64,000 bases of DNA from Psychrobacter piscatorii (GTDB taxonomy: Bacteria; Pseudomonadota; Gammaproteobacteria; Pseudomonadales; Moraxellaceae): the NCBI RefSeq assembly GCF_904846415.1, contig NZ_CAJHAR010000010.1, forward strand, positions 51,326 through 115,325, in the 5' to 3' direction. Shown here piece after piece: positions 1 through 9,599 of the stretch. The position numbers and the translations under genes were made by a program. Below the pieces are notes generated by a model. It worked only from the letters and a program-made list of their open reading frames with translations. It had not been told where the DNA came from and did not search any database. Every line of letters starts with the position of its first letter. Within the stretch, counting starts at the first letter, position 1.

Positions 1-148
1 CAGTTTTTGTCTACATCATCGCCGCGCTCGTGTCGGACGCAATCCTAAAACGGGTGAGAGCGTACCAGTTCCTGCCAAAGCGATTCCACACTTTAAGCCA
101 GGCAAAGCATTACGTGAAGCAGTCAATGATAAAGTAGCACATAGCTAA
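1..148 (+). CDS. ihfB: Integration host factor beta subunit, 3' end
   Basis: Only the C-terminal 48 codons are present; the gene runs in from before the window. The reading frame starting at base 2 gives the typical HU/IHF beta-arm and C-terminal sequence ([19 protein letters not shown], then [10 protein letters not shown]) and stops with TAA at 146-148. IHF is a heterodimeric DNA-bending protein; the RNPKTGE arm carries the proline that intercalates into the minor groove. The beta subunit is favoured over alpha because lapA and pyrF follow, as in other gamma-proteobacteria. It was not listed as an open frame because its start is missing. Confidence 0.9.
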   Translation, partial: SFCLHHRRARVGRNPKTGESVPVPAKAIPHFKPGKALREAVNDKVAHS

Positions 149-205
149 TACTCATTAATGATTGACTGACCAAAAACTATCATTCCAACCTGAGGTAACT
201 GTCTC

Positions 206-613
206 ATGCGCTTTTTATTATTCGTATTGCTGTTTTTGAGCTTTGCTTACTCGCTTGGTCTGGTATTGGCAAATAATACCGAGGTCGGGGTCAATTTACT
301 GTTTTCGCAAGCACCTACAATGAATTTGGGGCTACTGCTCATTCTATGTCTAATACTCGGCATTATTATTGGTATTTTATTGTCATTGCTCATATTCCGT
401 GTACTACAGAATAAGTGGGAAATCTCACGTTTGCAAAAGGCAAATACCAACTTGCAAGAGCAGCTGACTCAAGCTAATGTTGTCATTGACCGTCAAGCAA
501 CTGCGCCGACGGTAGAAGAAGCCGTTTATGGTGCGACTGCTACTAATGTGCAAGACACCACAGAATCTCACTTAAGTAAAGGTGGTACGCTGTCTAAGCG
601 TAAGCGAGATTAA
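206..613 (+). CDS. lapA: LapA family inner-membrane protein
   Basis: This 135-aa protein has two hydrophobic segments (about residues 2-22 and 41-64) followed by a short coiled-coil-like stretch (about 67-95) and a basic tail ending KRKRD. That is the layout of the LapA/DUF1049 family, which in E. coli acts with LapB at the inner membrane in control of lipopolysaccharide synthesis through FtsH and LpxC. The ATG is preceded by a weak GAGGTAA-like ribosome site. It sits 57 bases after ihfB, the usual neighbour. The lapB gene normally found between lapA and pyrF is absent here. Family assignment is good; the LPS role is inferred from homologues. Confidence 0.85.
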   Translation: MRFLLFVLLFLSFAYSLGLVLANNTEVGVNLLFSQAPTMNLGLLLILCLILGIIIGILLSLLIFRVLQNKWEISRLQKANTNLQEQLTQANVVIDRQATAPTVEEAVYGATATNVQDTTESHLSKGGTLSKRKRD

Positions 614-690
614 TCTGCTAGGCGATGGCTATTGGCTACATTGTCGACCTCAAAAATAATGCTCTGATAATTATGATAGATGGCAAAACC

Positions 691-1389
691 ATGAATAATG
701 TGATTAATTCTCCCGTCGTTGTTGCTTTAGACAACATGACTCTGCAAGCATCGTTGGCATTAGCTGATCAATTAGATCCGACGTCATGTCGACTAAAAGT
801 AGGTAAAGAGCTGTTTACGCGCTGTGGCCCTGACATCGTTAAGGCGCTACATCAGCGTAACTTTGAAGTATTCTTAGACTTAAAGTTTCATGACATTCCT
901 AACACTACCGCTCAAGCGGTAGTAGCTGCTGCCGAGCTTGGTGTATGGATGGTGAATGTTCATGCTAGTGCAGGTCTAGAGGCTATGTCGTTGGCAAAAC
1001 AGCGTTTAATAGATAGAGACCTTGATACATTACTCATCGCGGTGACTGTATTGACCTCTATGGACAGTGACGCATTGATGCAAACGGGTATCACTGATAG
1101 CTTAGACGCACAGGTGAGCCGATTGGCGCAATTGACCAAGCAAGCTGGGTTAGATGGGGTAGTATGTTCTGCTCAAGAAGCGAAAACGCTTAAAGCGTTA
1201 TGTGGTCAAGATTTTAAATTGGTCACGCCAGGCATTCGACTAGCAGAAGACAATGCTGATGATCAAAAACGCATCTGTACGCCGAGCCAGGCATTGACAG
1301 ACGGTTCTGATTATTTGGTCATTGGACGCTCCATTACTCAGGCTACAGACCCTGCGGCTAAATTGCAGACAATACTGCAAAGTATTTAA
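691..1389 (+). CDS. pyrF: Orotidine 5'-phosphate decarboxylase
   Basis: PyrF catalyses decarboxylation of OMP to UMP, the last step of de novo pyrimidine synthesis. The protein shows the opening VVALDN, the RLKVGKE substrate-binding strand (residues 34-40), the catalytic D-x-K-x-x-x-D cluster in [12 protein letters not shown] (D63, K65, D68 counted from base 691) and the phosphate-binding PGIRL near the C-terminus. I chose the ATG at 691 (232 aa) because homologues begin just before NSPVVVALD; the frame also opens at ATG 625 and ATG 673, and no strong Shine-Dalgarno decides between them. A strong terminator follows directly. Confidence 0.93.
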   Translation: MNNVINSPVVVALDNMTLQASLALADQLDPTSCRLKVGKELFTRCGPDIVKALHQRNFEVFLDLKFHDIPNTTAQAVVAAAELGVWMVNVHASAGLEAMSLAKQRLIDRDLDTLLIAVTVLTSMDSDALMQTGITDSLDAQVSRLAQLTKQAGLDGVVCSAQEAKTLKALCGQDFKLVTPGIRLAEDNADDQKRICTPSQALTDGSDYLVIGRSITQATDPAAKLQTILQSI

Positions 1390-1400
1390 GTTTTGATATT

Positions 1401-1443
1401 AAAAAGTAAAAAGACAGCCTAAACCGCTGTCTTTTTACTTTTT
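1401..1443 (+). terminator. Rho-independent terminator after pyrF
   Basis: The arms AAAAAGTAAAAAGACAGC and GCTGTCTTTTTACTTTTT pair perfectly around a 7-base loop, with the T-rich arm serving as the U-tract. The symmetry means it could also act on the minus strand. Confidence 0.9.
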
Positions 1444-1538
1444 GACGGTAGAGAAAAAGCTGATACACTACTTTAGCGCTTGCTCACGCTTACGACTCAA
1501 ATTATTGATAATGATACTATTGGACGATATTGGATAAT

Positions 1539-2336
1539 ATGAAATTACAAATATTAAGTGACTTGCATATTGATAGTTATGCACGCCAGTCACACCCTAT
1601 TGGGCATATTCCTAAAACTGATGCAGATATCGTGTTGGTAGCAGGGGATACTGCCAATAGTGATAGAGGTATGCCGTGGTTACAAGAGCAGGCAGCACGG
1701 TTACAAGTTCCTCTGATCACAATCTCAGGTAATCACGAATATTTTGACGAAGATGTGCTTAATTTTGACCAAAAGTTAGCGACTTGGGACAATTATGATG
1801 CTGCTTCTAACAAAGGGGTTTGTGTCTTACAGTGCCAGCATATTGATATTGGTGATACACGAATCTTAGGTTGCACACTGTGGACGGACTATCAGTATCA
1901 TGCCAATGAAGATACCATGGCTGCTGCTAGGCATTTTATGCGTGATTATAAGCAGATATATGCAGGTAAGGAGATGTTCTCACCTGAAGTTTCCATGCAA
2001 ATCCACTCAGAGCATCGTCAGTGGTTGCAGCAAGCACTAATCACTGCCAAAGCACTAGGCAAAAAAACGGTCGTCATGAGTCATCATAGTGTCAGTGCAT
2101 TATCCGTGTCTGAAAAATATGCCAATTTACCAAGCAATGCTGCCTTTGTCAGTGATTTATCTGGTTGGATGCATGAGGACTGGGCACCAACGCTATGGGT
2201 GCATGGACACACGCACGAAGCATTCGATTATCGGATAGGCAATACGCGGGTGATCGTTAATCCAAGGGCTTACCCTAACGAGATTAGCAGTACTGCACTG
2301 GAGTTTGCGTGGGATAAAGTCGTTGATATTGGTTAG
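1539..2336 (+). CDS. Calcineurin-like metallophosphoesterase
   Basis: The protein (265 aa from ATG 1539) carries the full set of dinuclear-metal motifs: D-L-H at residues 8-10, GD at 36-37, GNHE at 64-67, a central SHHS and a C-terminal HGHTH. These place it in the calcineurin-like phosphoesterase superfamily. The substrate cannot be told from sequence; relatives act on nucleotides, phosphodiesters or proteins. The frame also opens at a TTG at 1530, but the ATG matches the start expected just before the first beta strand (MKLQILSDLH). It has no obvious operon partner; the next gene on the same strand starts about 120 bases later. Confidence 0.8.
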   Translation: MKLQILSDLHIDSYARQSHPIGHIPKTDADIVLVAGDTANSDRGMPWLQEQAARLQVPLITISGNHEYFDEDVLNFDQKLATWDNYDAASNKGVCVLQCQHIDIGDTRILGCTLWTDYQYHANEDTMAAARHFMRDYKQIYAGKEMFSPEVSMQIHSEHRQWLQQALITAKALGKKTVVMSHHSVSALSVSEKYANLPSNAAFVSDLSGWMHEDWAPTLWVHGHTHEAFDYRIGNTRVIVNPRAYPNEISSTALEFAWDKVVDIG

Positions 2337-2458
2337 CCAAGATTTTGCGCATGTAAGTAATAGTGATGGCTGTCTGTTACAGCTTGCCATTCTCAAAAGT
2401 TAGATACCCATTTCACATATAACAGGATATTTACAAGATATATTGCAACTGGATTTGT

Positions 2459-3337
2459 ATGTTGTTCATTCCTGTCAAAAAATCTGCTACGCTTGCTACC
2501 ATGAGTAAATATCTTAATAGCACCTTATCAAAAGTCTCTGCTGACAAGCTTGCGAGTCACACACCAAGTGCGCCTGCGCCTTCACATCTGCCAGATAGTA
2601 TGATCCCTTCGGTCAGACTATTACCTGAGAATGAGCGGCTGATTTTATTTACCAGACACTCTTTGCGTGAGCGTTCTGACGGCAATGGTTTTGCCAGTTA
2701 TCAGTTGCCGTTAACGCCTAAAGGCCGTGTATTAGCAAAGTCTTGGGGTCGTTGGTTAGCAGGTCATCTTCCATACTCACTTGATGTTGATAGCATCTCA
2801 AGCCCGATTAAACGCTGTATTGATACGGCGCAGCTCATGCAGGAAGGAGCAGGTCTAAAGCGTGATATTACGCATCAGTCACTACTGGTTGAGCCTGGCA
2901 GCCTCGTTACTGAACCTGAAATAGCCAACCCAATATTCAAAGAGATTGGTGTACTGAATTTTATCAATCGCTTTTTACAAGGCAATCTTGAAGGTACCAA
3001 AAATGCTTATCAAGGTGGCCTTGATATTCTTTCGCTCTTTTATCAAAACCAGCCGCAGCATGGACATCTTATGCTGGCTGTCAGCCATGATACATTACTG
3101 TCTGCATTCTTAGCCGTGATGTTCGATGTGGAAGAGATCGATTGGAATGATTGGCCAAAAATGATGGAAGGGGTGTTTTTGTGGTTTGATGATAAACCTT
3201 TTGATCAGGCAAATGCGCATTTTATCTGGCGTGGCCAAGTATATACGCGTCCGATTAGTTCATTGTTGAATGGGTATCGTGCAGCAGGGTATCACCCAAG
3301 TAAACTGCTATTACCACCAGAGGTGCAATGGACATAA
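2459..3337 (+). CDS. Histidine phosphatase family protein
   Basis: The 292-aa protein has the phosphoglycerate-mutase-type signature LFTRHSLRER (R66-H67, where His67 would be the phospho-acceptor), a conserved internal arginine in SSPIKRCIDTAQ, and the second catalytic histidine in VSHDTLLSAF. The usual RHG triad is RHS here. It could dephosphorylate a small metabolite or a phosphohistidine; the substrate is unknown. An alternative ATG at 2501 would remove a 14-residue basic leader. The gene is convergent with rpsT and shares the terminator between them. Confidence 0.75.
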   Translation: MLFIPVKKSATLATMSKYLNSTLSKVSADKLASHTPSAPAPSHLPDSMIPSVRLLPENERLILFTRHSLRERSDGNGFASYQLPLTPKGRVLAKSWGRWLAGHLPYSLDVDSISSPIKRCIDTAQLMQEGAGLKRDITHQSLLVEPGSLVTEPEIANPIFKEIGVLNFINRFLQGNLEGTKNAYQGGLDILSLFYQNQPQHGHLMLAVSHDTLLSAFLAVMFDVEEIDWNDWPKMMEGVFLWFDDKPFDQANAHFIWRGQVYTRPISSLLNGYRAAGYHPSKLLLPPEVQWT

Positions 3338-3391
3338 AATTTCATCAAAAAATGGCAATGATGATTCACTAGATATATATCGAGCAGGCAT

Positions 3392-3433
3392 AAAAAAACC
3401 TTGCTCCAGTATTAGAACCAGTAGCAAGGTTTT
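3392..3433. terminator. Bidirectional terminator between the phosphatase gene and rpsT
   Basis: AAAACCTTGCT and AGCAAGGTTTT form an 11-bp stem around a 17-base loop between two convergent genes. There are A-tracts on the left and T-tracts on the right, so it can serve both directions. Confidence 0.85.
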
Positions 3434-3479
3434 AGTCATGACGCTATAAAAGCGTAATGCGGTCTAGACAATACAATTC

Positions 3480-3746
3480 TTAAGCTTGTAGGCCTTTGAT
3501 TGTTTTGTTTAGGCGGCTCTTACGACGAGCAGCTTTATTCTTATGAATAATACCTTTGTCAGCCATACGATCAATAACTGGTACCGCTTTTTTGTAAGCT
3601 TCGGTAGCCGCGTCATAATCTTTAGCTTCGATAGCCGCATCAACACGTTTTAAGTAAGTACGAACCATAGAGCGTTGTGACGCAGAGTTCTGACGACGTT
3701 TGGTGTTTTGACGGGCGCGTTTACGAGCTTGTGCAGTATTAGCCAC
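3480..3746 (-). CDS. rpsT: 30S ribosomal protein S20
   Basis: The 88-aa basic protein beginning [18 protein letters not shown] is ribosomal protein S20, a primary 16S rRNA binder. The start is GTG at 3746-3744, chosen because an AAGGAGA ribosome site lies 7 bases upstream and the protein then has the family's usual length; upstream in-frame codons give a spurious leader. S20 genes commonly use non-AUG starts, which in E. coli takes part in translational autoregulation (UUG there). It is monocistronic here, convergent with the phosphatase gene. Confidence 0.97.
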   Translation of the reverse strand: MANTAQARKRARQNTKRRQNSASQRSMVRTYLKRVDAAIEAKDYDAATEAYKKAVPVIDRMADKGIIHKNKAARRKSRLNKTIKGLQA

Positions 3747-4209
3747 GCGTATCTCCTTGATAAAGACAGATAAAAATATGAATGTTGATTGCAATAATGG
3801 GTTTAACAATCATCGGTGACGAGCAGCCTCTCGCCAAACATGATGTCGATGTCTAATATTAAAGTATCTAATATGAATAGATCATCGCAAGCGCCAGAAC
3901 TGTTTGGAATAATTAAACAGCGTTGACGTGTAAAGCCGGTTATCTTAGCAAATTATTGCGCTAAGGACAATATATTTGATGATTAATGCGCAAAGAAGTG
4001 CTGTAAACTCATGAATTTTGGCCTATTTAGGTATCTAAATCAATAGCAGACATCAATAGGCGCAACTGATTGATAAAATCTCTTACAATATATCCTACAT
4101 AATAGCGTCAGTTATTCATGAATTTAGGTATGATATCCTAATGATAGGCCTTGATATAGGTCACTTTTCATCAATATAGAACCTCTAACGTTATATAAGT
4201 GGATAGGGT
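3747..4209. other. Intergenic region, divergent promoters expected
   Basis: This 463-base gap separates rpsT (minus) and the NAD(P)-binding gene (plus). It must hold the rpsT promoter. A minus-strand TTGTCC with TAAGAT 17 bases on, near 3945-3975, is one weak candidate. I see no RNA gene or convincing ORF; the minus-strand frame at 4124-4321 overlaps the next gene and has no coding character. Confidence 0.4.
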
Positions 4210-4911
4210 ATGCAGCGAAAAGCAATTGTGATTGGCGCAACAGGATTGGTAGGGCAGCATTTGGTAAAACAGCTGAGTGAGCTCTATGATACATTGATTG
4301 TGATCGCTCGGCGCCCGCCACGCTATATTAATGCCAGCATGCGTTTTTATCAGGTTAATGACTTTGATAATCTCTCAGAAGTGTTTGCGAGTGTTGGTGC
4401 GGATCGAACGACAGATGCCTTTAGTTGTCTTGGCACCACTAAAAAACAAGCTGGCAGTGATGAGGCTTTTCGAAAGATAGACCATGATTACAATTTTAAC
4501 TTTGCTAAGCTATGCCGTGATAAAGGGGTAGAAAACTTTTTTCTACTTTCATCCATGAATGCCGATATTGACAGCCGCTTTTTGTACAATCGAGTCAAGG
4601 CAGAGACTGAGCAATCTATTATGGCACTAGGCTTTGGCCAACTGGTAATATTTCGACCGTCGTTATTATTAGGCAAGCATAAAGGGCGTCCGCTTGAGAG
4701 CATTGGTCAAAAAGCATTTAAGCTTATTTCGCCTTTAGTCTCAGAGTCACTCTCATTACATCCTATCTCGGCTAAGCGCGTCGCTAGTGCTATGGCGATG
4801 AGTGCGCATGATATTTATCATCGTCGTAAATACCGTACAGAACCTCAGATTGAACATACAGAGATCATTGAAAATAAGAAGATGCTTGCGATGACTCGCG
4901 TGAAAAAATAA
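4210..4911 (+). CDS. NAD(P)-binding Rossmann-fold oxidoreductase (atypical SDR, HTATIP2-like)
   Basis: The protein (233 aa) opens with the dinucleotide-binding motif IGATGLVGQHL (G9-x-x-G-x-x-G) and continues with ARRPP, CLGTTKKQAGSDEAFRKIDHDY and a serine-bearing LLSSMNAD. It lacks the strict Y-x-x-x-K pair spacing of classical short-chain dehydrogenases but has YNRVKAETE, giving a plausible Tyr/Lys pair. This matches atypical SDR proteins of the TIP30/YwnB/oxidoreductase group often annotated as NAD-dependent epimerase/dehydratase. Substrate unknown. It stands alone, 90 bases before rraA. Confidence 0.72.
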   Translation: MQRKAIVIGATGLVGQHLVKQLSELYDTLIVIARRPPRYINASMRFYQVNDFDNLSEVFASVGADRTTDAFSCLGTTKKQAGSDEAFRKIDHDYNFNFAKLCRDKGVENFFLLSSMNADIDSRFLYNRVKAETEQSIMALGFGQLVIFRPSLLLGKHKGRPLESIGQKAFKLISPLVSESLSLHPISAKRVASAMAMSAHDIYHRRKYRTEPQIEHTEIIENKKMLAMTRVKK

Positions 4912-5001
4912 AGCATTATTTTTGAGTCAAGACTACAGCTAAGTATGAACAAGTATTACACGATCAAGCAGCTTAATCATTCATAATAAGGAGTAAAAAC
5001 G

Positions 5002-5523
5002 ATGGAGATGAATAAAGATAACTTTGTCACATGTGATTTACTGGACGCCAATCCTAAGTTGCAAGTATGTCTACCAAATATTGAAGGTAAGTCATTTCGT
5101 CGTTTTGGTGCAAAAGATAAATTCTGCGGTGAAATCGTGACGGTGAAGTGTTTTGAAGACAATAGCCGCGTCAAATCACTATTGAATAGTGATGGTAAAG
5201 ACAAAGCCGGTAATGGTAAAGTGTTGGTCGTCGATGGCGGTGGCTCTATGCGCTGTGCATTGCTAGGCGATATGATTGCACAATCAGCTATCGATAATGG
5301 CTGGGCTGGGGTCATCGTATATGGCTGTGTACGCGATGTCGACGACATGGCAGCGATGGATATTGGTGTCATGGCACTTGGTTGTATTCCGCGCAAGTCT
5401 ACTCGCCGCGATGAAGGTCAAACGGATATTGAAATCAGCTTTGGTGATTTAACGTTGAACTCGGGAATGTTTGTCTATGCTGACAACAATGGCATTATCG
5501 CTAGTGATAAGCCGTTAATTTAA
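5002..5523 (+). CDS. rraA: RraA family protein (RNase E inhibitor / HMG-type aldolase fold)
   Basis: The 173-aa protein matches the RraA/MenG-like fold: T-C-D-L-L-D near the start, VVDGGGSMRCALLGD, GWAGVIVYGCVRD and the late PRKSTRRDEG. The G-x-x-x-D...R-D pattern is what 4-hydroxy-4-methyl-2-oxoglutarate aldolases use to bind metal and substrate. In E. coli RraA binds RNase E and slows mRNA decay. Length and sequence fit the RraA subgroup, but aldolase activity cannot be excluded. AAGGAG lies 10 bases before the ATG at 5002; a second in-frame ATG is at 5008. Confidence 0.85.
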   Translation: MEMNKDNFVTCDLLDANPKLQVCLPNIEGKSFRRFGAKDKFCGEIVTVKCFEDNSRVKSLLNSDGKDKAGNGKVLVVDGGGSMRCALLGDMIAQSAIDNGWAGVIVYGCVRDVDDMAAMDIGVMALGCIPRKSTRRDEGQTDIEISFGDLTLNSGMFVYADNNGIIASDKPLI

Positions 5524-5546
5524 ACTTGGTTTAACCAGTGTGAATG

Positions 5547-5577
5547 AGGACCTCAGCTGATAAGTTGGGGTTTTTTT
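5547..5577 (+). terminator. Probable terminator after rraA
   Basis: CCTCAG pairs imperfectly (with G-U wobbles) with TTGGGG and is followed by seven T residues. The stem is weak, but position just after the stop and the U-tract support the call. Confidence 0.6.
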
Positions 5578-5667
5578 ATGTAATGATAGTTAAAGCTTAA
5601 TAATCGTTATCAATCCTCGATCATGAATGAGTAAACTTTTACGTGACAAACCGTTACGGCATAAGTT

Positions 5668-5695
5668 TTGGTAATTGCTCAAATATTCGTATAAT
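5668..5695 (+). promoter_or_regulatory. Candidate sigma70 promoter for mfd
   Basis: TTGGTA and a perfect TATAAT are separated by 16 bases, and the -10 element ends 35 bases before the mfd ATG. Confidence 0.6.
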
Positions 5696-5730
5696 AGCTT
5701 TCTGACTCCTTAACTTTGATCCTATTCTTT

Positions 5731-8700
5731 ATGCCTATCACTGCTTTGACTGACGCGTTTGATCCCATTAACCAGCAGTTGTTCCCTATACAAAATGCCG
5801 AGCGGCGTTGGCTAGCACCTGTCCATGGTGCGGTCAGTAGCTTGTGGTTGGCAAGCTTGGTTCAAACGCCTATGTGGAATGTTGCCAAGCGCCTAAAGGT
5901 CGTGGTGGCACGTGACCAAAACCAACTCAATCAGATAGAGACCGAGCTTGCATTTTGCGGCGTCGATGCTTACGTATTCCCTGACTGGGAGACACTAACG
6001 TATGATGAGCTGTCTCCGCACCAAGACATCGTTAGTGAACGTATCAATTTGCTGACAGATATGCCAAAAACGGGTGTGCTACTCATCTCAGTACAGGCTC
6101 TGATGCATCGTGTTGCGCCGCCAAGTTGGCTGATTGGGCAGCATTTTGATCTAAGCGTCGGTGATCGTTTTGATATCAATACGCAACGTGGGCTTTTGGC
6201 AAAGGCGGGTTATAGAGCGGTTGAAAATGTCTTTGAACCCGGTGAGTTTGCGGTACGTGGCAGCATTATCGATATCTTTGCTATGGGTCAGCCTTTTCCG
6301 CTGCGTCTAGATTTATTTGATGACGAAATTGAGACGATTCGCTTTTTTCATCCGCAAACCCAGCGCACATTGACCGCTGATGATCTCAAGGCGATGTTGA
6401 CAGGCAATGATACCAGCATGGGCAAAGAGTCACTGTCGCTGCTGCACAAATTGCCAGACATCTCTAAACCGATCGAGCAGTTCCAAATATTACCAGCAAA
6501 AGAGTTTCCGCTGGATGAAGGGCGAGAGACATTTCGCACGAATTTTGCGGCGATGTTCCCTAATGCCAGTAGCCGCAAGTCTGAGCTGCATAAAGATGTG
6601 ATGGCAGGTATCGCGAGTAGCGGACTGGAGTATTATCAGCCGCTATTTTTTGACTTAAAAGATTGGCAAGAAGAAAGTACATTGTTTTCTTATTTGCCAA
6701 GCGATGCGTTGTTTATCACAGATGAACTGATTAACGAAAAACAGGCGGACTATTGGTCGCAAATCCAGCGCCGCTATGAAGAACGTCGACATGATATTGA
6801 CAAGCCTATCGTTGACCCTACGCTGTTATATCTATTGTCTAATGCGCTCAATGAGCAGCTAAATCACTATCCGCGAGTGATATTAAGTGCACGTGATGAG
6901 CTGGCTACGATGAATGATGTAGCAGCGCCAGAAGGTAGTGACTCCTCTCAGCCGCAACTGCCATTAAAGCCTACTAAGCAGCAAGGCTTGGTGACATTAA
7001 GCGCCGAAGAACCGCCACAACTGGCAGTAAACCATCAAAAGTCTGAGCCATTAACTGAATTGCTCGACTTTTTAAACGTTCAAAAACAAACAGCAACACC
7101 AGTACTAATTGTTGCAGAAACCGCTGGCCGTCGCGAGATTCTCATTGAACTCTTCAAAGGCAAGATTGATATCAAAGCATATGATAGCTTTGAAGCATTT
7201 TTAGCAGCAGATAAGACGAGCGCTATGAATAACGCTCGACTACCACATGTCGGTCTGACTGTGGCACCGATTGAGCGCGGTGTATACGTGCCTGAGCGCT
7301 TAGTATTAATTAGTGAAACGCAGCTGTTTGGTCGTCAAGTCTTACAGACACGTCGTCGTCGCCAAAGCGGTGTATCAGAGGAGTTCTTGGTTAAGAGCGT
7401 CACTGAGATAACAGATGGCAGTCCAGTCGTTCATATCGAGCATGGTATCGGTCGTTATAATGGCCTGATTACCTTAGATGTGGGTGATGGTGAGCAAGAG
7501 TTTATTCATTTAAAGTATGACGATGACGCTAGTATCTATGTGCCAGTGGCTAATCTGCAAATGATTAGTCGTTATAGTGGCGGCGATCCAGCGTTGGCCC
7601 CGTTACATAAGATTGGTAGTGGCAAATGGGATAGGGCCAAGCAAAAAGCGTTAGAGCAAATTCATGACGTCGCTGCTGAATTGCTCAATATGCAGGCAAG
7701 ACGTGAGGCAAAAGTTGGTATTCACTTTAAAATAGATCCGTCACAATATGAGCTGTTTGCCAGTCAGTTTGCGTTTGAAGAAACCGCTGACCAAGCCAAT
7801 GCTATCCATGCGGTTATGGAAGATATGAGACAAAACCAACCGATGGATCGTCTCATTTGCGGTGATGTTGGCTTTGGTAAAACAGAAGTGGCGATGCGAG
7901 CAGCCTTTATTGCCGTTAGTGCTGGCTATCAGGTGGCTGTGTTGGTGCCTACTACCTTGCTCGCTGGGCAACACGAAGACAACTTCCGTGATCGTTTTGC
8001 CGATTGGCCAGTTCGTATTGAAAGCCTGTCACGTTTTGGCGGCAAAAAACACCAAGAGATGGTTTTAGCTGACTTGGCTGATGGTAAAGTAGATATCGTG
8101 ATTGGTACCCATAAACTATTGCAGCCTGACGTGAAGTTTGCCAACCTTGGGCTAATGATCGTCGATGAGGAGCACCGCTTTGGAGTACGTCACAAAGAGC
8201 GTATCAAGGCTATTCAGACAGATGTAGACAGTATGTCTATGACCGCGACGCCTATACCTAGGACGCTCAATATGGCGCTCTCAGGTATGCGTGACATGTC
8301 TATTATTGCCACACCGCCAGCACGTCGTCTTGCCATCAAGACCTTTGTGATGCAAAAGACAGAAGCGCTGATGAAAGAGGCTATCTTGCGTGAGTTATTA
8401 CGCGGTGGGCAAGTCTATCTCTTGCATAATGATGTGGCTAGTATTGAGCGTATGGCAGAGACTATTCGTGACCTCGTACCAGAAGCGCGAGTAGGGGTCG
8501 CCCATGGGCAGATGCAAGAGCGTCAGCTTGAGCAAATCATGCAGCAGTTTTATCATAAAAAATTCAACGTGCTGGTGTGCTCTACTATTATTGAGACAGG
8601 TATTGACGTACCGAATGCCAATACCATTATCATTGAGCGTGCGGATAAGTTTGGTCTGGCGCAACTACATCAGCTACGAGGCCGCGTAGGACGTAGTCAC

Positions 8701-9441
8701 CATCAGGCTTATTGCTATCTGTTGGTGCCTTCTATTAAAGGTCTCAAAGGCGATGCCAAGCGTCGCCTCCATGCGATTGAACGCGCCAATACACTCGGCG
8801 CAGGTTTTATGCTGGCGAGTGAAGATCTAGAGATTCGCGGTGCGGGTGAGATATTGGGTAAGCAGCAAAGTGGTAATATGCAGGCGATTGGTTTTAGCTT
8901 ATACATGGATATGCTGGAGCGTGCGACTAAGGCGATCAAGGCCGGTAAAGAGCCTGACTTGAATACGCCATTATCGCTGACCAGTGAGATTAACTTGCAT
9001 AGCTCAGCTCTTATTCCAGAAGACTATCTACATGATGTGCATCAGCGTCTACTGTTTTATAAACGTATTAGCAATACAGATGATAAAGAAGCATTGACGG
9101 ATATCCGGACGGAGATGATAGATCGTTTTGGTGCATTGCCAGACCAGACCAAGCAGCTATTTGCCATTCATGGACTACGCTTGCAAGCAGAACCGCTGAA
9201 GATCAACAAAATCGATGCCAATAGCAGTAGTATGACGCTGGAGTTTGCACCAGATACCCCCGTCGATGCCTTAGCGATCATTAAACTGATTCAGTCAGAT
9301 GGACAGCATTATCGTATGAATGGGGCATCTGGTATTCGTTATCAACATAGCGATAAGTTGGCAACGCCGCAGCAACGAGTGACCGTCATTCAGGAATTAC
9401 TGTGTTATTTTAGCAAACATATGGTGGCGGAGGCGGCCTAG
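5731..9441 (+). CDS. mfd: Transcription-repair coupling factor
   Basis: Mfd (1236 aa here) displaces RNA polymerase stalled at DNA lesions and recruits UvrA. In order one sees the UvrB-homology N-terminal region, the RNAP-interaction (CarD-like) domain around VVHIEHGIGRY (about residue 566), the helicase Walker A GDVGFGKTE (about 711), the DEEHRFGV Walker B box (about 812), motif VI with RGRVGRSHHQAYCY, and the C-terminal autoinhibitory domain. The ATG at 5731 is chosen over the upstream TTG at 5716 because it gives the family N-terminus and a promoter sits 35 bases ahead. A Q/P-rich, poorly conserved linker lies near residues 400-435. No nearby partner gene. Confidence 0.97.
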   Translation: MPITALTDAFDPINQQLFPIQNAERRWLAPVHGAVSSLWLASLVQTPMWNVAKRLKVVVARDQNQLNQIETELAFCGVDAYVFPDWETLTYDELSPHQDIVSERINLLTDMPKTGVLLISVQALMHRVAPPSWLIGQHFDLSVGDRFDINTQRGLLAKAGYRAVENVFEPGEFAVRGSIIDIFAMGQPFPLRLDLFDDEIETIRFFHPQTQRTLTADDLKAMLTGNDTSMGKESLSLLHKLPDISKPIEQFQILPAKEFPLDEGRETFRTNFAAMFPNASSRKSELHKDVMAGIASSGLEYYQPLFFDLKDWQEESTLFSYLPSDALFITDELINEKQADYWSQIQRRYEERRHDIDKPIVDPTLLYLLSNALNEQLNHYPRVILSARDELATMNDVAAPEGSDSSQPQLPLKPTKQQGLVTLSAEEPPQLAVNHQKSEPLTELLDFLNVQKQTATPVLIVAETAGRREILIELFKGKIDIKAYDSFEAFLAADKTSAMNNARLPHVGLTVAPIERGVYVPERLVLISETQLFGRQVLQTRRRRQSGVSEEFLVKSVTEITDGSPVVHIEHGIGRYNGLITLDVGDGEQEFIHLKYDDDASIYVPVANLQMISRYSGGDPALAPLHKIGSGKWDRAKQKALEQIHDVAAELLNMQARREAKVGIHFKIDPSQYELFASQFAFEETADQANAIHAVMEDMRQNQPMDRLICGDVGFGKTEVAMRAAFIAVSAGYQVAVLVPTTLLAGQHEDNFRDRFADWPVRIESLSRFGGKKHQEMVLADLADGKVDIVIGTHKLLQPDVKFANLGLMIVDEEHRFGVRHKERIKAIQTDVDSMSMTATPIPRTLNMALSGMRDMSIIATPPARRLAIKTFVMQKTEALMKEAILRELLRGGQVYLLHNDVASIERMAETIRDLVPEARVGVAHGQMQERQLEQIMQQFYHKKFNVLVCSTIIETGIDVPNANTIIIERADKFGLAQLHQLRGRVGRSHHQAYCYLLVPSIKGLKGDAKRRLHAIERANTLGAGFMLASEDLEIRGAGEILGKQQSGNMQAIGFSLYMDMLERATKAIKAGKEPDLNTPLSLTSEINLHSSALIPEDYLHDVHQRLLFYKRISNTDDKEALTDIRTEMIDRFGALPDQTKQLFAIHGLRLQAEPLKINKIDANSSSMTLEFAPDTPVDALAIIKLIQSDGQHYRMNGASGIRYQHSDKLATPQQRVTVIQELLCYFSKHMVAEAA

Positions 9442-9499
9442 ATTTGATGAGTAAAAGCTCACATTTAGGTAAACCCATAAAGGCAATAGTGTATGATGC

Positions 9500-9529
9500 T
9501 ATTTTATCGCAGGGATAACTGATAAAATA
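9500..9529. repeat. Inverted repeat between mfd and HIT gene
   Basis: TATTTTATC and GATAAAATA form perfect 9-bp arms around 12 bases. There is no U-tract directly after it, so it may be an operator or a weak hairpin for the HIT gene leader rather than a terminator. Confidence 0.45.
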
Positions 9530-9599
9530 ACCGGATTGTTTTTTCTTCGATATTTTTTACGTACTTTTATTTGCATTAAACAACAAGAGAACCGTCATT

